A stretch of DNA of 64,000 bases from assembly GCA_023953845.1 (NCBI GenBank), contig JAMLJC010000001.1, positions 558,001 through 622,000 on the forward strand, read 5' to 3'. The notes under the pieces are model-generated. The model saw nothing but the letters and a program-made list of their open reading frames with translations, searched no databases and had not been told where the DNA came from. Positions 1 to 8,491 of the stretch are shown piece by piece; within the stretch, counting starts at the first letter, position 1; each line of letters starts with the position of its first letter. The position numbers and the translations under genes are program-made. This DNA comes from Rhizobiaceae bacterium. Its GTDB lineage: Bacteria; Pseudomonadota; Alphaproteobacteria; Rhizobiales; Rhizobiaceae.

Positions 1-514
1 TGTCGAGCGTGTAGGGATCGCCCGGATCGCCCAGCACCTGCAGTATCTTGCCCTTGACCGAGCCGTTCTTCTCTGTGAGCAGCTTCTGCGCCTGCTCCGC
101 CGCGACATAGCCGATCTCGATCGTGCCGGCGACCGACGTGAAGTCGGACGGCGTCGACGTGATCTGGCGGTCGAATTCGACCACGGGAATGCCGGCCGCG
201 CGCGCCGCCTCGATGGACGGCTTCAGCGCGTTGAAATCGACGGCGGCGAGCACGATCGCCTGCGGCTTCAGCGCGATGACGTCGTTCATCTGGCTCTGCT
301 GGGCGTCGGTCTTGTTGTCGGCGTTGAGCGTCTTCATCTCATAGCCGACCTGCTTCAGGAACATTTCCAGAGCGCTCACCGAGCCGGTCTGGAATTCGTC
401 AAGCAGCGTCGGCACCATATAGTAGACCGTGCCCTTCGACTGCGCGAAGGCCGGCGTCAGCATCGTCATGGCGAGTGCCACGATGCCGAATACGCCCATG
501 AGTATCCGTTTCAT
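1..514 (-). CDS. Sugar ABC transporter substrate-binding protein (partial, C-terminus outside window)
   Basis: Periplasmic binding protein of the RbsB/CUT2 type that would deliver a sugar to an inner-membrane ABC importer. Only the first 171 residues are inside the window. The start is ATG at 514, preceded by CAGGAG. A signal peptide is clear: MKRILMG, a hydrophobic core, then TPAFAQ before SKGTVYYMVP. The segment with NADNKTDAQQSQMNDVIA and later PVVEFDRQ is typical of type I sugar-binding proteins. It follows the ATPase gene with a 44-bp gap on the same strand, so it belongs to the same operon. No permease is visible, so it presumably lies beyond position 1. The exact sugar is unknown. Confidence 0.88.
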   Translation of the reverse strand, partial: MKRILMGVFGIVALAMTMLTPAFAQSKGTVYYMVPTLLDEFQTGSVSALEMFLKQVGYEMKTLNADNKTDAQQSQMNDVIALKPQAIVLAAVDFNALKPSIEAARAAGIPVVEFDRQITSTPSDFTSVAGTIEIGYVAAEQAQKLLTEKNGSVKGKILQVLGDPGDPYTLD

Positions 515-558
515 TTCGTTCGCTCCTGTTGCACCGGAACCCCTTTTCTGTCCGCCCC

Positions 559-1323
559 TCAGCCTGCCGGTCCGGCACCGGCAAGCGTTTCGCCCGTGAT
601 CATCCTGATCACCGCGTCGGGACTGGTTTCCTTTGTCGGCACGTCGCCAGCCACCACACCCTGGCGAATGACGACGATGCGGTCGGCGACCTGGAATGCC
701 TGCTGCATGATATGCGTGATGATGACGACGCCGATGCCCTTGTTGGCGACGTGGCGGATCATGTCGAGGCCGCGCCGCGTCTGCTCGACGCCGAGCGCCG
801 CGAACGGCTCGTCGAGCAGCACCAGCTTGCCGCCCCAATGGACGAAGCGGTTCAGCTCGATGGCCTGCCGCTGGCCGCCTGAGAGGTGCTCGACATTGGT
901 CCTGAGCGAGGGAATGCGCGTTCCCGCATTGGCGAGCGCCTTGGCGACTTCGCGCTCCATCGCGGCCTCGTCGAGGATCGGGATGCCGAGGAAGGAGCGC
1001 GTGATCTCGCGGCCCATGAAGAAATTCGCGACCACGTCGACATTAGTGCAGAGCGAGAGGTCCTGATAGACCGTCTCGATGCCGGCCGCCTTGGCTTCCG
1101 CAGGCGATCTGGCGAGGAATTCCTTGCCGTCGAAGAGCATGCGGCCCGAAGTCGGATCGAGGCCGCCCGAAATGATCTTCACCAGCGTCGACTTGCCCGC
1201 TCCATTGTCGCCAAGAAGCGCCACCACCTCGCCCTTGCCGATGGAGAAGCTGATCCCCTTGAGCGCTTCGATGGCGCCATAGTTCTTGCGGATGTCCTCA
1301 AGGACGAGAAGCGGCTCCCTCAT
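559..1323 (-). CDS. Sugar ABC transporter ATP-binding protein
   Basis: Single-domain (254 aa) ATPase that powers sugar import with the neighbouring binding protein. Visible motifs are Walker A GDNGAGKST near residue 38, signature LSGGQRQ, Walker B KLVLLDEP and the switch histidine in VVIITH. Most CUT2 systems use a double-length ATPase; a single domain resembles the FrcA type of rhizobia. The start is ATG at 1323, because the protein then begins directly with a beta-strand (EPLLVLEDI) and its ATGA overlaps the stop of the ROK regulator gene. A longer open frame upstream reads through the regulator gene in another frame and is not coding. Confidence 0.92.
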   Translation of the reverse strand: MREPLLVLEDIRKNYGAIEALKGISFSIGKGEVVALLGDNGAGKSTLVKIISGGLDPTSGRMLFDGKEFLARSPAEAKAAGIETVYQDLSLCTNVDVVANFFMGREITRSFLGIPILDEAAMEREVAKALANAGTRIPSLRTNVEHLSGGQRQAIELNRFVHWGGKLVLLDEPFAALGVEQTRRGLDMIRHVANKGIGVVIITHIMQQAFQVADRIVVIRQGVVAGDVPTKETSPDAVIRMITGETLAGAGPAG

Positions 1324-2474
1324 GCGGCGATCTCCCGTCCGGCTGGCGCTTCGGTCCGTTCCGCGAACATCTGGCCGAAGCGCGGCGACAGGACGCCGGA
1401 AACGGCCAGAGCGGCAGCGCCGCGCAACACGGAATGCTCGCCTCCCCGCGCCACCATCAGGCGCGGCACGGCGCGATCCCTGCGCGCCGATACGGAATTC
1501 GGCAGTTCGCTTCCCAGATCGGCAAGGCGCTGCAGCAGGCCGCCCGGCGCGAGGCCGCCGAGCACCACGGTAAGTGGATCGAACAGGTTTTCGATCGTCG
1601 CGATCGCATTGCGGAAGATCGGTGCGATCTGCGCGACCCAGTCGGCTTCCCCGCCATGCCAGCGGCCCAGCGCATCGAGCGAGACATAGCGCTCCAGACA
1701 GCCGCGATTGCCGCAGGGGCACGACTCTCCGTCGAGAACGACGGGAATATGGCCCACTTCTCCCGCATTGCCCCAGGCGCCGCGCAGGACGGCACCCTCA
1801 TGCACCATGGCGCCTCCGAGACCGACGCCGAAGAACAGATAGTAATATTCGGAAAGCTCGGTGCCGAGGCCGTAAAGATGCTCGCCCAGCGCCGCGGCAA
1901 CCATGTCGGTGTTGAGGAATGCCGGCAGTCCGGTCAGTTCCGCAAGGCGCTCCCGCAGCGGAAAGCCCTCCCATCCGGCCATGGTCGTCGGGCCGACGAA
2001 GCTCATGGATTCCACGCCGAACGGCCCGGGCAGCGCCATGCCGGCCCCCAGAATGCGCCCGCCGGGGCGCAGGGCCTTGAGTTCCGGCACCATGCGGCCG
2101 ATCACGGCAAATGCATCGTCGGGGGATGCGTTGGCGGCCTCCTCGTGCAAGCCACCCACGACATCGCCGCTGAGATCGATCAGCGCGGCGTCGATGCCGC
2201 GCGGCGTCACGTGGATGCCGATGGCGAAACCGCCCTCGGGATTGATGCTGAGCATCGCCGGCGGCAGCCCCCGTCCCTTGGGCTCCTCCCGAAGCGAGAG
2301 CAGATAGCCCTGCTCCTCCAGTTCGCGGACGATGGTGGAGACGGTTTGCACCGTGAGGCCGACGCGTTCGGCGACATCGCCCCGCGTGACCGGGCCGTGC
2401 AACCGGATCGATTCAAGCACGATACGCCGGTTGTAGGGCCGTCCGAATTCCTGATTTGTCCCCTTCAGCGCCAT
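1320..2474 (-). CDS. ROK-family transcriptional regulator
   Basis: Sugar-responsive repressor of the NagC/XylR (ROK) type, 384 aa. The N-terminal winged helix-turn-helix is at about residues 25-75 (TRGDVAERVGLTVQTVSTIV). The C-terminal sugar-kinase-like domain carries the zinc-binding cysteine cluster CPCGNRGCLE. It is the first gene of the operon regulator-ATPase-binding protein and overlaps the ATPase gene by 4 bases, so it probably controls that importer. The start is taken as ATG at 2474 (MALKGTNQ). An in-frame ATG at 2519 would add 15 residues of unconvincing sequence. Confidence 0.9.
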   Translation of the reverse strand: MALKGTNQEFGRPYNRRIVLESIRLHGPVTRGDVAERVGLTVQTVSTIVRELEEQGYLLSLREEPKGRGLPPAMLSINPEGGFAIGIHVTPRGIDAALIDLSGDVVGGLHEEAANASPDDAFAVIGRMVPELKALRPGGRILGAGMALPGPFGVESMSFVGPTTMAGWEGFPLRERLAELTGLPAFLNTDMVAAALGEHLYGLGTELSEYYYLFFGVGLGGAMVHEGAVLRGAWGNAGEVGHIPVVLDGESCPCGNRGCLERYVSLDALGRWHGGEADWVAQIAPIFRNAIATIENLFDPLTVVLGGLAPGGLLQRLADLGSELPNSVSARRDRAVPRLMVARGGEHSVLRGAAALAVSGVLSPRFGQMFAERTEAPAGREIAA

Positions 2475-2586
2475 GTCCTGCGCCCCATTGATGGGCGTAG
2501 AGTTGCATCGCCATGGCATTCAGTCAAATGGTTTTCAAAAATCGCTCGCAGCAGGCGGGTGAAACGTCTCGCCGACATGAAAATGG

Positions 2587-3357
2587 TCAGGCCGACGCTG
2601 CCGCCGCTGCCTCCACCGATGTGCGATAGTGCCACAGCACCTCGGCCACCGGGCCGATCATGCGCGCCTTGCCGTGCTCCATCCAGAGCCCTTGCGTACA
2701 CCAGTCCATGACGAGCTGATCCGAATGCGACGCCAGCACGAGCAGACCCGCTTCCTCGATCATCCTGTTGGTGCGCTGCTTCGCCTTGTTGATGAACGAC
2801 GCGTCGCCCGCGCCGATCCCCTCGTCGATGAGCAGCACATCGGCCTTCACCGAGGTCGAGATGGCGAAGGCAAGGCGCGCCGACATGCCGGCAGAGTAGG
2901 TGCGGATCGGCATGTCGAGGAAGTCGCCGAGTTCGGATACCTCCGCGATCTCGTCGGTCGAGGCGCGGATTTCGTCCAGCGAAAGCCCGAGCGCGATGCC
3001 GCGCAGCACGATATTGTCCCAGCCGGTGCTGTCGGGGTCCATGCCGAAGCCGAGATCGAAGATCGGCGCGATGCGGCCCTCGACGCGCACGCTGCCTTCG
3101 CTCGGCGGGTAGATACCGGCCATGACCCGCAGCAGCGTCGATTTGCCTGCGCCATTGTGCCCGATCAGCGCCAGCCTGTCGCCGCGCTTCAGCGACAGCG
3201 ACAGGTTGTCTACGGCGCGCACGGACAGCTTGTAGCCGTCGCGCACCTTGATCGTGCCGCCCGTGGCGGCCGAAAGCAGGCTGTTCTTCAGCGAACGGGT
3301 TCCGGCCCCGAGAATCGGGATGTCGACCGTGACGTTTTCAAGGACGATGCTCGACAT
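2587..3357 (-). CDS. Polysaccharide-export ABC transporter ATP-binding protein (Wzt/KpsT-like)
   Basis: ATPase (256 aa) of an ABC-2 exporter that moves capsular, O-antigen or teichoic-acid-like polysaccharide across the inner membrane. Motifs are Walker A GHNGAGKST, signature TYSAGMSARLAF, and the Walker B/D-loop DEGIGAGD characteristic of the KpsT/Wzt/TagH branch. It lacks the extra C-terminal carbohydrate-binding domain found in long Wzt proteins, so it resembles the KpsT-type ATPase. The partner permease lies just upstream with a 6-base gap. No glycosyltransferases are adjacent, so the polysaccharide cannot be guessed. Confidence 0.9.
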   Translation of the reverse strand: MSSIVLENVTVDIPILGAGTRSLKNSLLSAATGGTIKVRDGYKLSVRAVDNLSLSLKRGDRLALIGHNGAGKSTLLRVMAGIYPPSEGSVRVEGRIAPIFDLGFGMDPDSTGWDNIVLRGIALGLSLDEIRASTDEIAEVSELGDFLDMPIRTYSAGMSARLAFAISTSVKADVLLIDEGIGAGDASFINKAKQRTNRMIEEAGLLVLASHSDQLVMDWCTQGLWMEHGKARMIGPVAEVLWHYRTSVEAAAAASA

Positions 3358-3363
3358 GTCTGA

Positions 3364-4197
3364 TCAGGCCCAATAGGCAATCTGCGCGCGGTAGCGCGCA
3401 AAGAAGATAAAGGCGATGACGGCGACGAACAGCGTCGTCGAACCGGCCACGATCCAGCTGAGATCGCTGGGAATGCCGCCCATCAACGGCCGCCGAACCA
3501 GTTCCAGATAGTGATAGAACGGATTCACATGGACGAAGTAGGCCCGGTCGGAAAGCACCTCCGCGCTCCAGAAGATCGGCGTCAGGAAGAAGAATATCTG
3601 CATGATGCTGCCGACGATCGGGGGGATATCGCGGAAGCGCGCGGCGATCGGCCCGATCAGCAGCGCGGCGAAAAAACCCGAAATCAGGATCAGCATCAGG
3701 CCGGGAATCGCCAGGAGAACGCTCCAGCCGAGCGGGATCGGGAAGATGAGCCAGACGATCACGTAGATCGCGAAATTGTGCACGAAGGCGATCACGTGCC
3801 GCGAGAGCAGCTTGAACACATAGAAGCTCAGCGGCAGTTGCGACTGCTTGATCGAAGCGGCGGCGCCGGAAAAGACAGTGCAGGATTCGTTGATGATCGC
3901 CGAGATCAGCCCGAAGACCATGAAACCGAGCGCCACATAGGGCAGGAACGTATCGATCGCCTGGCCGAACACGCCGGCATAGAACCAGCCCAGCGCGCCG
4001 ACCAGAATGCCCATGTTGAGGGTCAGCCAGAACGGGCCGAGCAGCGAGCGCTGGTATTGCCGGCGGATGTCGTGCGACGACAGATACGTCCATGTGCGCC
4101 AGCGCGACAGGCCGTCGACGATGTCGAGGTAAGCCAGCCGAAGCATCTTCGGCCAGCCGAGACCGCTGCGGACCTCGAGAATGGTTGACGATGACAA
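3364..4197 (-). CDS. Polysaccharide-export ABC transporter permease (Wzm/KpsM-like)
   Basis: ABC-2 type permease with six predicted membrane segments, for example GFMVFGLISAIINES, FAIYVIVWLIF and IAFIFFARYR. The conserved early motif SSHDIRRQYQRSLLGPFW is typical of the family. The start is uncertain. TTG at 4197 is preceded by GGGAG with 7-base spacing and gives 277 aa, close to the family norm. ATG at 4146 (MLRLAYLDI, 261 aa) and ATG at 4251 (295 aa) are alternatives. The long reading from 4449 adds arginine-rich non-protein-like sequence. It forms an export unit with the ATPase downstream. Confidence 0.88.
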   Translation of the reverse strand: MSSSTILEVRSGLGWPKMLRLAYLDIVDGLSRWRTWTYLSSHDIRRQYQRSLLGPFWLTLNMGILVGALGWFYAGVFGQAIDTFLPYVALGFMVFGLISAIINESCTVFSGAAASIKQSQLPLSFYVFKLLSRHVIAFVHNFAIYVIVWLIFPIPLGWSVLLAIPGLMLILISGFFAALLIGPIAARFRDIPPIVGSIMQIFFFLTPIFWSAEVLSDRAYFVHVNPFYHYLELVRRPLMGGIPSDLSWIVAGSTTLFVAVIAFIFFARYRAQIAYWA

Positions 4198-4531
4198 GGA
4201 GAAACTCCCATGTGGACGAACACGCCGTCGTGTTCCGTGGGCCAGCCTCATATTACACGCCGGCCCCCTTAGTCCACCTCGCCAGAATACCGACGATCCA
4301 TGCCGACTGCGACCAATCCGCCCCCGGAACGGCCGAATCATTGGATCAATCGCATCGCAAAAGGGTGAAACAAGGGCGGAACGGTCGCGTTTCGGCAACC
4401 GCTCCCTGCCCATCCTGTGGAACCAATACGAACCCATACGATTGCCCATCCCGCCAGCGGCATTGTTGTTCTAAGAGGCCGTGGGGATCGTGGCGAAAGA
4501 GCCGCGGATTCTAAAAGGAAACGGATTTCGG
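4198..4531. other. Intergenic region between divergent genes
   Basis: 334 bases separate the export permease (minus) from the DUF808 gene (plus). It should contain two divergent promoters. No convincing small gene, RNA or repeat was recognised. Confidence 0.5.
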
Positions 4532-5536
4532 ATGAGTGTCGGCCTTATCGCGCTGCTGGACGACGTGGCCACGCTCGCAAAGGCGGCGGCCGCGTCTCTC
4601 GACGACGTCGCCGCGCAGGCGACGAAGGCCGGCGCCAAGGCCGCCGGAGTGGTGATCGACGACACCGCCGTCACCCCGCGCTACGTCACCGGACTGTCGG
4701 CCGCGCGCGAATTGCCCATCATCGGCAAGATCGCCGTCGGATCGCTGAAGAACAAGCTGCTGATTCTGTTGCCGGCAGCGCTGCTGCTCAGCCTGTTCCT
4801 GCCGCAGGCGATCACGCCGCTTCTCATGATCGGCGGCATCTATCTCTCCTATGAGGGAACGGAGAAGGTTTTCGAGCTTCTCGTGCCGCATGCCGCCCAC
4901 CAGCACGTGTCGGAACTCGAGCCGATCGCTCCGTCCGCCGATTCCCTGGAGGACCGGACAGTCGCCGGCGCGATCAAGACCGACTTCATTCTGTCCGCCG
5001 AGATCATGGCCATCACTCTCGGCGCGGTGCCGCAAAGCGGCTTCTGGACACAGGCGATCGTGCTGGCGATCGTCGGCCTGGTCATCACCATCGCCGTCTA
5101 TGGCGTCGTCGCCCTGATCGTCAAAGCCGACGACGCCGGCGTGGCGCTGGCGCGCACCGAATGGCCGAATCTGGCCGGAAGGATCGTCCGCCGGACCGGG
5201 CGCATGCTGGTCTCGGGAATGCCGTTGTTCCTCACCGCGCTGGGCGCGGTCGGAACCGCCGCGATGATATGGGTTGGCGGCGGCATCGTCCTGCATGGGC
5301 TGGAAGTGTTCGGCATCGAAGGGCCGAGCCATCTCGCACACGACCTGTCCGAATGGGCCGCGCATGCGGTGCCGGCCTTCGACGGCTTCGTCTCGTGGGT
5401 CGCCCAGGCCCTGTTCTCCGGCCTTGCCGGCCTGGCCATCGGCGCTGTGGCTATACCGCTGACCGGCTACGTGCTTTCTCCGGTCTGGCGACGGCTCCGG
5501 CCGTTCCTTCGCCGGAAACGAAAACCGACGGCGTGA
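4532..5536 (+). CDS. DUF808 (YedI-family) inner-membrane protein
   Basis: 334-aa membrane protein of the DUF808/YedI family, whose function is not established. The N-terminus is typical (MSVGLIALLDDVATLAKAA), followed by the family segment DDTAVTPRYVTG and several hydrophobic helices (KNKLLILLPAALLLSLFLP, FWTQAIVLAIVGLVITIAVYG). It ends in a basic tail. The start is ATG at 4532, with AAGGAA upstream; an earlier ATG at 4481 adds residues not seen in the family. It stands alone and converges on the ribokinase-type gene. Confidence 0.88.
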   Translation: MSVGLIALLDDVATLAKAAAASLDDVAAQATKAGAKAAGVVIDDTAVTPRYVTGLSAARELPIIGKIAVGSLKNKLLILLPAALLLSLFLPQAITPLLMIGGIYLSYEGTEKVFELLVPHAAHQHVSELEPIAPSADSLEDRTVAGAIKTDFILSAEIMAITLGAVPQSGFWTQAIVLAIVGLVITIAVYGVVALIVKADDAGVALARTEWPNLAGRIVRRTGRMLVSGMPLFLTALGAVGTAAMIWVGGGIVLHGLEVFGIEGPSHLAHDLSEWAAHAVPAFDGFVSWVAQALFSGLAGLAIGAVAIPLTGYVLSPVWRRLRPFLRRKRKPTA

Positions 5537-5579
5537 ATCCGGACAGAGCACGGCCAGTCAGGCATCTGAATGCGGTCGG

Positions 5580-6473
5580 TCAACGCCCGTCCTGACCGGG
5601 TAATGGCGACGATACATGCGCGGCCGCTGCCACATTGGCTGCTTTGAGACAGTCGATGAAGGGAGACCCCGCGACGAGAGCAGCCGCGAAAGCCCCGACA
5701 AAGGCATCGCCTGCCCCATGCGTGCTGACGAGTTTTACCGGAAGTGCAGGCAGGCTGACCGTCTGTCCGGAGGCGGCGTCCCGGCCGGCAAGCCCGGCGG
5801 CGCCAGCGGTGACGACAACTCTCGGGAACGTGCGCGCAAGCATTTCCGCGGCGGCCGTTGCCGAGGCGAGATCGTCGACCGGCAATCCGCAAAACTGCTC
5901 GGCCTCGATGGCATTGACGACGAGGATGTCGACCAGTCCGGCGAACTCCTGCCCGAGAGCGCGATAGGGAGCGGCATTCAGGCAAACCGGCACGCCGGCG
6001 CGCCGCGCCGCCATGGCGGCGGCGAGGTTGGTGGTTTCCGGCATCTCGTTCTGAAGCACGAGCAGCCCGGCGTCGCTCCACAAGGTTTCGTCACCAAGGG
6101 CGGCGACGTCAGCCGCGAGATTGGCTCCCGACACGATCACCGCGCCATAGTCGCCCTCGGCGTCCATGATGGCCACGCTCATGCCGGAGCCGACGCCATC
6201 CAGCACGGCAACGCGCGAGGCGTCCACGCCGGAACGGTCCAGGCGGCGCATCAGATAGCGACCGAAATCATCGTTCCCCACCGCGCCGACCATGCGCACC
6301 GGGGCGCAGGCCCGCGCCGCCGCCACGGCCTGATTGCCGCCCTTTCCACCGAATTTCGGCCGCCAGCCATAGCCTGCCACAGTCTCGCCCTTGCGGGGCC
6401 TGTCCGGCGCATCGACGACAATGTCGTAGTGGAGACTGCCGACCACGACGACGGCGCGCGAGGAAGCGTTCAC
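5580..6473 (-). CDS. PfkB-family sugar kinase (ribokinase-like)
   Basis: ATP-dependent sugar kinase (297 aa) of the ribokinase/PfkB family. The family signature 1 is visible as FGGKGGNQAVAAARA near residue 40. Signature 2 with the catalytic Asp is STHGAGDAFVGAFAA near residue 250. The start is GTG at 6473 with AGGAG 9 bases upstream; this start codon overlaps the stop of the RpiR gene (GTGA). The gene is last in the operon isomerase-regulator-kinase. Together with the nearby aldolase/dehydrogenase it would phosphorylate a ketose before aldol cleavage (inferred). The substrate is not known. Confidence 0.88.
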   Translation of the reverse strand: MNASSRAVVVVGSLHYDIVVDAPDRPRKGETVAGYGWRPKFGGKGGNQAVAAARACAPVRMVGAVGNDDFGRYLMRRLDRSGVDASRVAVLDGVGSGMSVAIMDAEGDYGAVIVSGANLAADVAALGDETLWSDAGLLVLQNEMPETTNLAAAMAARRAGVPVCLNAAPYRALGQEFAGLVDILVVNAIEAEQFCGLPVDDLASATAAAEMLARTFPRVVVTAGAAGLAGRDAASGQTVSLPALPVKLVSTHGAGDAFVGAFAAALVAGSPFIDCLKAANVAAAAHVSSPLPGQDGR

Positions 6474-7333
6474 GGCCTGCGTCTCCTGCCGGCAACGGCG
6501 CCCATGGTGGCCGCAAGGTTGCGTTCCGCCGCCGCGAGATCGCGCCGGGCAACGGCGGCGAAAACCGCGTCGAAGAGGATCAGCTGCGCGATCCGTGCCG
6601 CCGCATTCTCGCCCAGCAGCGGCGATCCCTCGGCCGTGGAACACAGCACGACATCGGCGATCCCGGCGAGCGCCGAGGTCGGATAATTGGTCAGTGCGAT
6701 GGTGCGCGCGCCCCGGCGCTTCGCGAATTCCAGCGGCTCGATCACCGCCTCGGTCGTCCCCGAATGCGAAATGCCGACGGCGACATCGCCTTCGCCGAGC
6801 AGCGCGGCGGACATCAGCATCATATGCGCGTCGTCGAACACATTGCTCCGGACGCCGATGCGCAACAGCTTGTGCGAGACGTCCCGTGCGATCTGTGCGG
6901 AGCCGCCGATGCCGTAGAAATCGCGCTGCCGCGCCGAGAAAATCGCCTCGGCAGCCTGCTCAAGCGCCGCCGGATCGAGGATCGAAAGCGTTTCCTCGAT
7001 GGCCCGCATCGTCGTCCGGAACACCTTGGCCGCGATGTCGGCATCCGTATCGTCGTCCGAAAGCTCGCCTCTCTGCCCGCTGGTCGGCAACCGGTTGTAG
7101 GTGGCGAGCCCGGCGCGCAGCTCCTTGAAACCTGCAAAGCCAAGCTTCTTGGCGACCTTCACAACCATGGCCTCCGAGACCCCGGCATCGTCGGCGACTG
7201 ATCTGAGCGACGTCGTCTCGTCGAAATCGCGCCGGGCGCGGATCGTCTCGACCACCTGTGCTTCGAGCGGCGTCAGCTGCGGCATCATCATTCGGATGCG
7301 TGGACCCACCGTCTTTGGATCGAGGAGAGACAT
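6470..7333 (-). CDS. MurR/RpiR-family transcriptional regulator
   Basis: Sugar-phosphate-sensing regulator, 287 aa. The N-terminal HTH_6 domain covers about residues 10-85 (TTSLRSVADDAGVSEAMVVKVAKKLGFAGFKEL, given in part). The C-terminal SIS domain covers about 120-260 (IGGSAQIARD, ISHSGTTEAV). ATG at 7333 begins MSLLDPKTVGP. It sits between the isomerase and kinase genes, overlapping the latter by 4 bases, and is therefore the likely regulator of this sugar operon. An inverted repeat at 8348-8379 in front of the operon is a candidate binding site. Confidence 0.9.
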   Translation of the reverse strand: MSLLDPKTVGPRIRMMMPQLTPLEAQVVETIRARRDFDETTSLRSVADDAGVSEAMVVKVAKKLGFAGFKELRAGLATYNRLPTSGQRGELSDDDTDADIAAKVFRTTMRAIEETLSILDPAALEQAAEAIFSARQRDFYGIGGSAQIARDVSHKLLRIGVRSNVFDDAHMMLMSAALLGEGDVAVGISHSGTTEAVIEPLEFAKRRGARTIALTNYPTSALAGIADVVLCSTAEGSPLLGENAAARIAQLILFDAVFAAVARRDLAAAERNLAATMGAVAGRRRRP

Positions 7334-7344
7334 GCCATCCTGCC

Positions 7345-8322
7345 TCAAAGGCCGATCAGCGCCTTGTTGACGCTGACCTGACTGGCGACCGCGTCCTGCA
7401 TCGCGACGGCCGCCGCGAGCTGATTGTCGCCGTCCAGCCTGTCGGCGACCTCCATCAGCCGGTTCACGACGGCGATGTTGGCTTCGCACTCGGCCACGGG
7501 GTCGAGGCCGCTCGCGTCCGGAAAAGTGTCGAAATAGAGCGCACCGTCATAGCCGTCGCGGCGGATCTGGCGCAGCAGTTCCAGCGTCGAGCGTAGATGC
7601 ACCGCGCCGACCATCAGGCCGTCGTCGCGCTTGCCATAGCCGTCGTTCAGGTGAACGCCAAGCAGGCGGCTTCGCCGATGCACCAGATGGGCGGCAAGCG
7701 CAGGCTGCTCGCCGGCATAGAGCGAATGCGCGAAATCGATGGTCACGCCGAGATTGGGTGACCCCGCCTCCTCGATCGCCAGCAGCGTCGTCGCGGCATC
7801 GCGCAGCAGCGCCTGCGCGCGCGGCTCGTCCGGCTTGTATTCGATACTGACGCGGCAGGCGGGATCGTGCGCCGCCACCTCCCGGATCGCTTCCACCTCC
7901 CAGTCCCAGACCTGCGCATAGTCGATCTGGAAATTGTAGTCGAACCCGTCCTGTCCGAGCCATATCGTCATCAGGTCGATGCCCATTTCCCGCGCTGCAT
8001 CGATGCCGCGTTTGGTGAGGTCGATCGCCTCTCGCCTCACGGATGCGTTCGGATTTGTGAAGGCGCCGCGCTTGTAGACAGGATTTGTGTAGTAGCGCAT
8101 GGCGAGACCGTTGATCGCCAGCCCGGCGCCGTTGATCCTGCGCGCAAGTTCCGACGGCTTTTCCTGCACGTGGTCGGGAAAATTCAGATCGACGTCCGTC
8201 AGGCCCTTCACCGTGGCGGCGCGTTCGACCATCTGCATGAAGGTGGGCTTGTCCCTGAGATCGGGCCAGAAAAGCTCCGGAGCGGAGCCGAACGAATTCA
8301 GACGAGTGGCAAATCGGGTCAT
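7345..8322 (-). CDS. TIM-barrel sugar isomerase/epimerase (xylose-isomerase-like)
   Basis: Metal-dependent sugar isomerase or epimerase of the AP-endonuclease-2/xylose-isomerase-like fold, 325 aa. Candidate metal ligands follow the usual pattern: Glu in SIEYKPDEPR, Asp and His in TIDFAH, His and Asp residues in GVHLNDGYGKRDDG, Asp in LYFDTFPD. This arrangement resembles the Pseudomonas-type L-rhamnose isomerase active site, but the overall sequence does not start like RhaI, so the substrate is open. It is first in an operon with the RpiR regulator (11-base gap) and kinase. ATG at 8322 is preferred; a GTG at 8355 lies inside the probable operator and promoter. Confidence 0.82.
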   Translation of the reverse strand: MTRFATRLNSFGSAPELFWPDLRDKPTFMQMVERAATVKGLTDVDLNFPDHVQEKPSELARRINGAGLAINGLAMRYYTNPVYKRGAFTNPNASVRREAIDLTKRGIDAAREMGIDLMTIWLGQDGFDYNFQIDYAQVWDWEVEAIREVAAHDPACRVSIEYKPDEPRAQALLRDAATTLLAIEEAGSPNLGVTIDFAHSLYAGEQPALAAHLVHRRSRLLGVHLNDGYGKRDDGLMVGAVHLRSTLELLRQIRRDGYDGALYFDTFPDASGLDPVAECEANIAVVNRLMEVADRLDGDNQLAAAVAMQDAVASQVSVNKALIGL

Positions 8323-8347
8323 TTCGCGCGGGCTGCTGATCAATGGA

Positions 8348-8379
8348 TACTTCACAAGAATATATTAATTCGTGAAGTA
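8348..8379. promoter_or_regulatory. Inverted repeat, candidate operator of the sugar operon
   Basis: Perfect 8-bp arms TACTTCAC (8348-8355) and GTGAAGTA (8372-8379) flank a 16-base AT-rich centre. On the minus strand the repeat overlaps TTGGAT...TAATAT-like promoter elements directly before the isomerase gene. The position suits a repressor site for the RpiR protein. This is inference from symmetry and position. Confidence 0.55.
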
Positions 8380-8491
8380 GTCAAATCCAATCGAAGCGCA
8401 GAACGACGCAGTTCTGCTGGACAGACCCAAGGAGGCTAGGCAGACGCGCTGCTACGGAACCAGGTTTCGCTTTAGCCGCCTGCCGGCGCGC

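Noticed and set aside
115..345. Small plus-strand ORF at the left edge
   Set aside because: It is antisense to the sugar-binding protein gene, whose frame has a signal peptide and family motifs.
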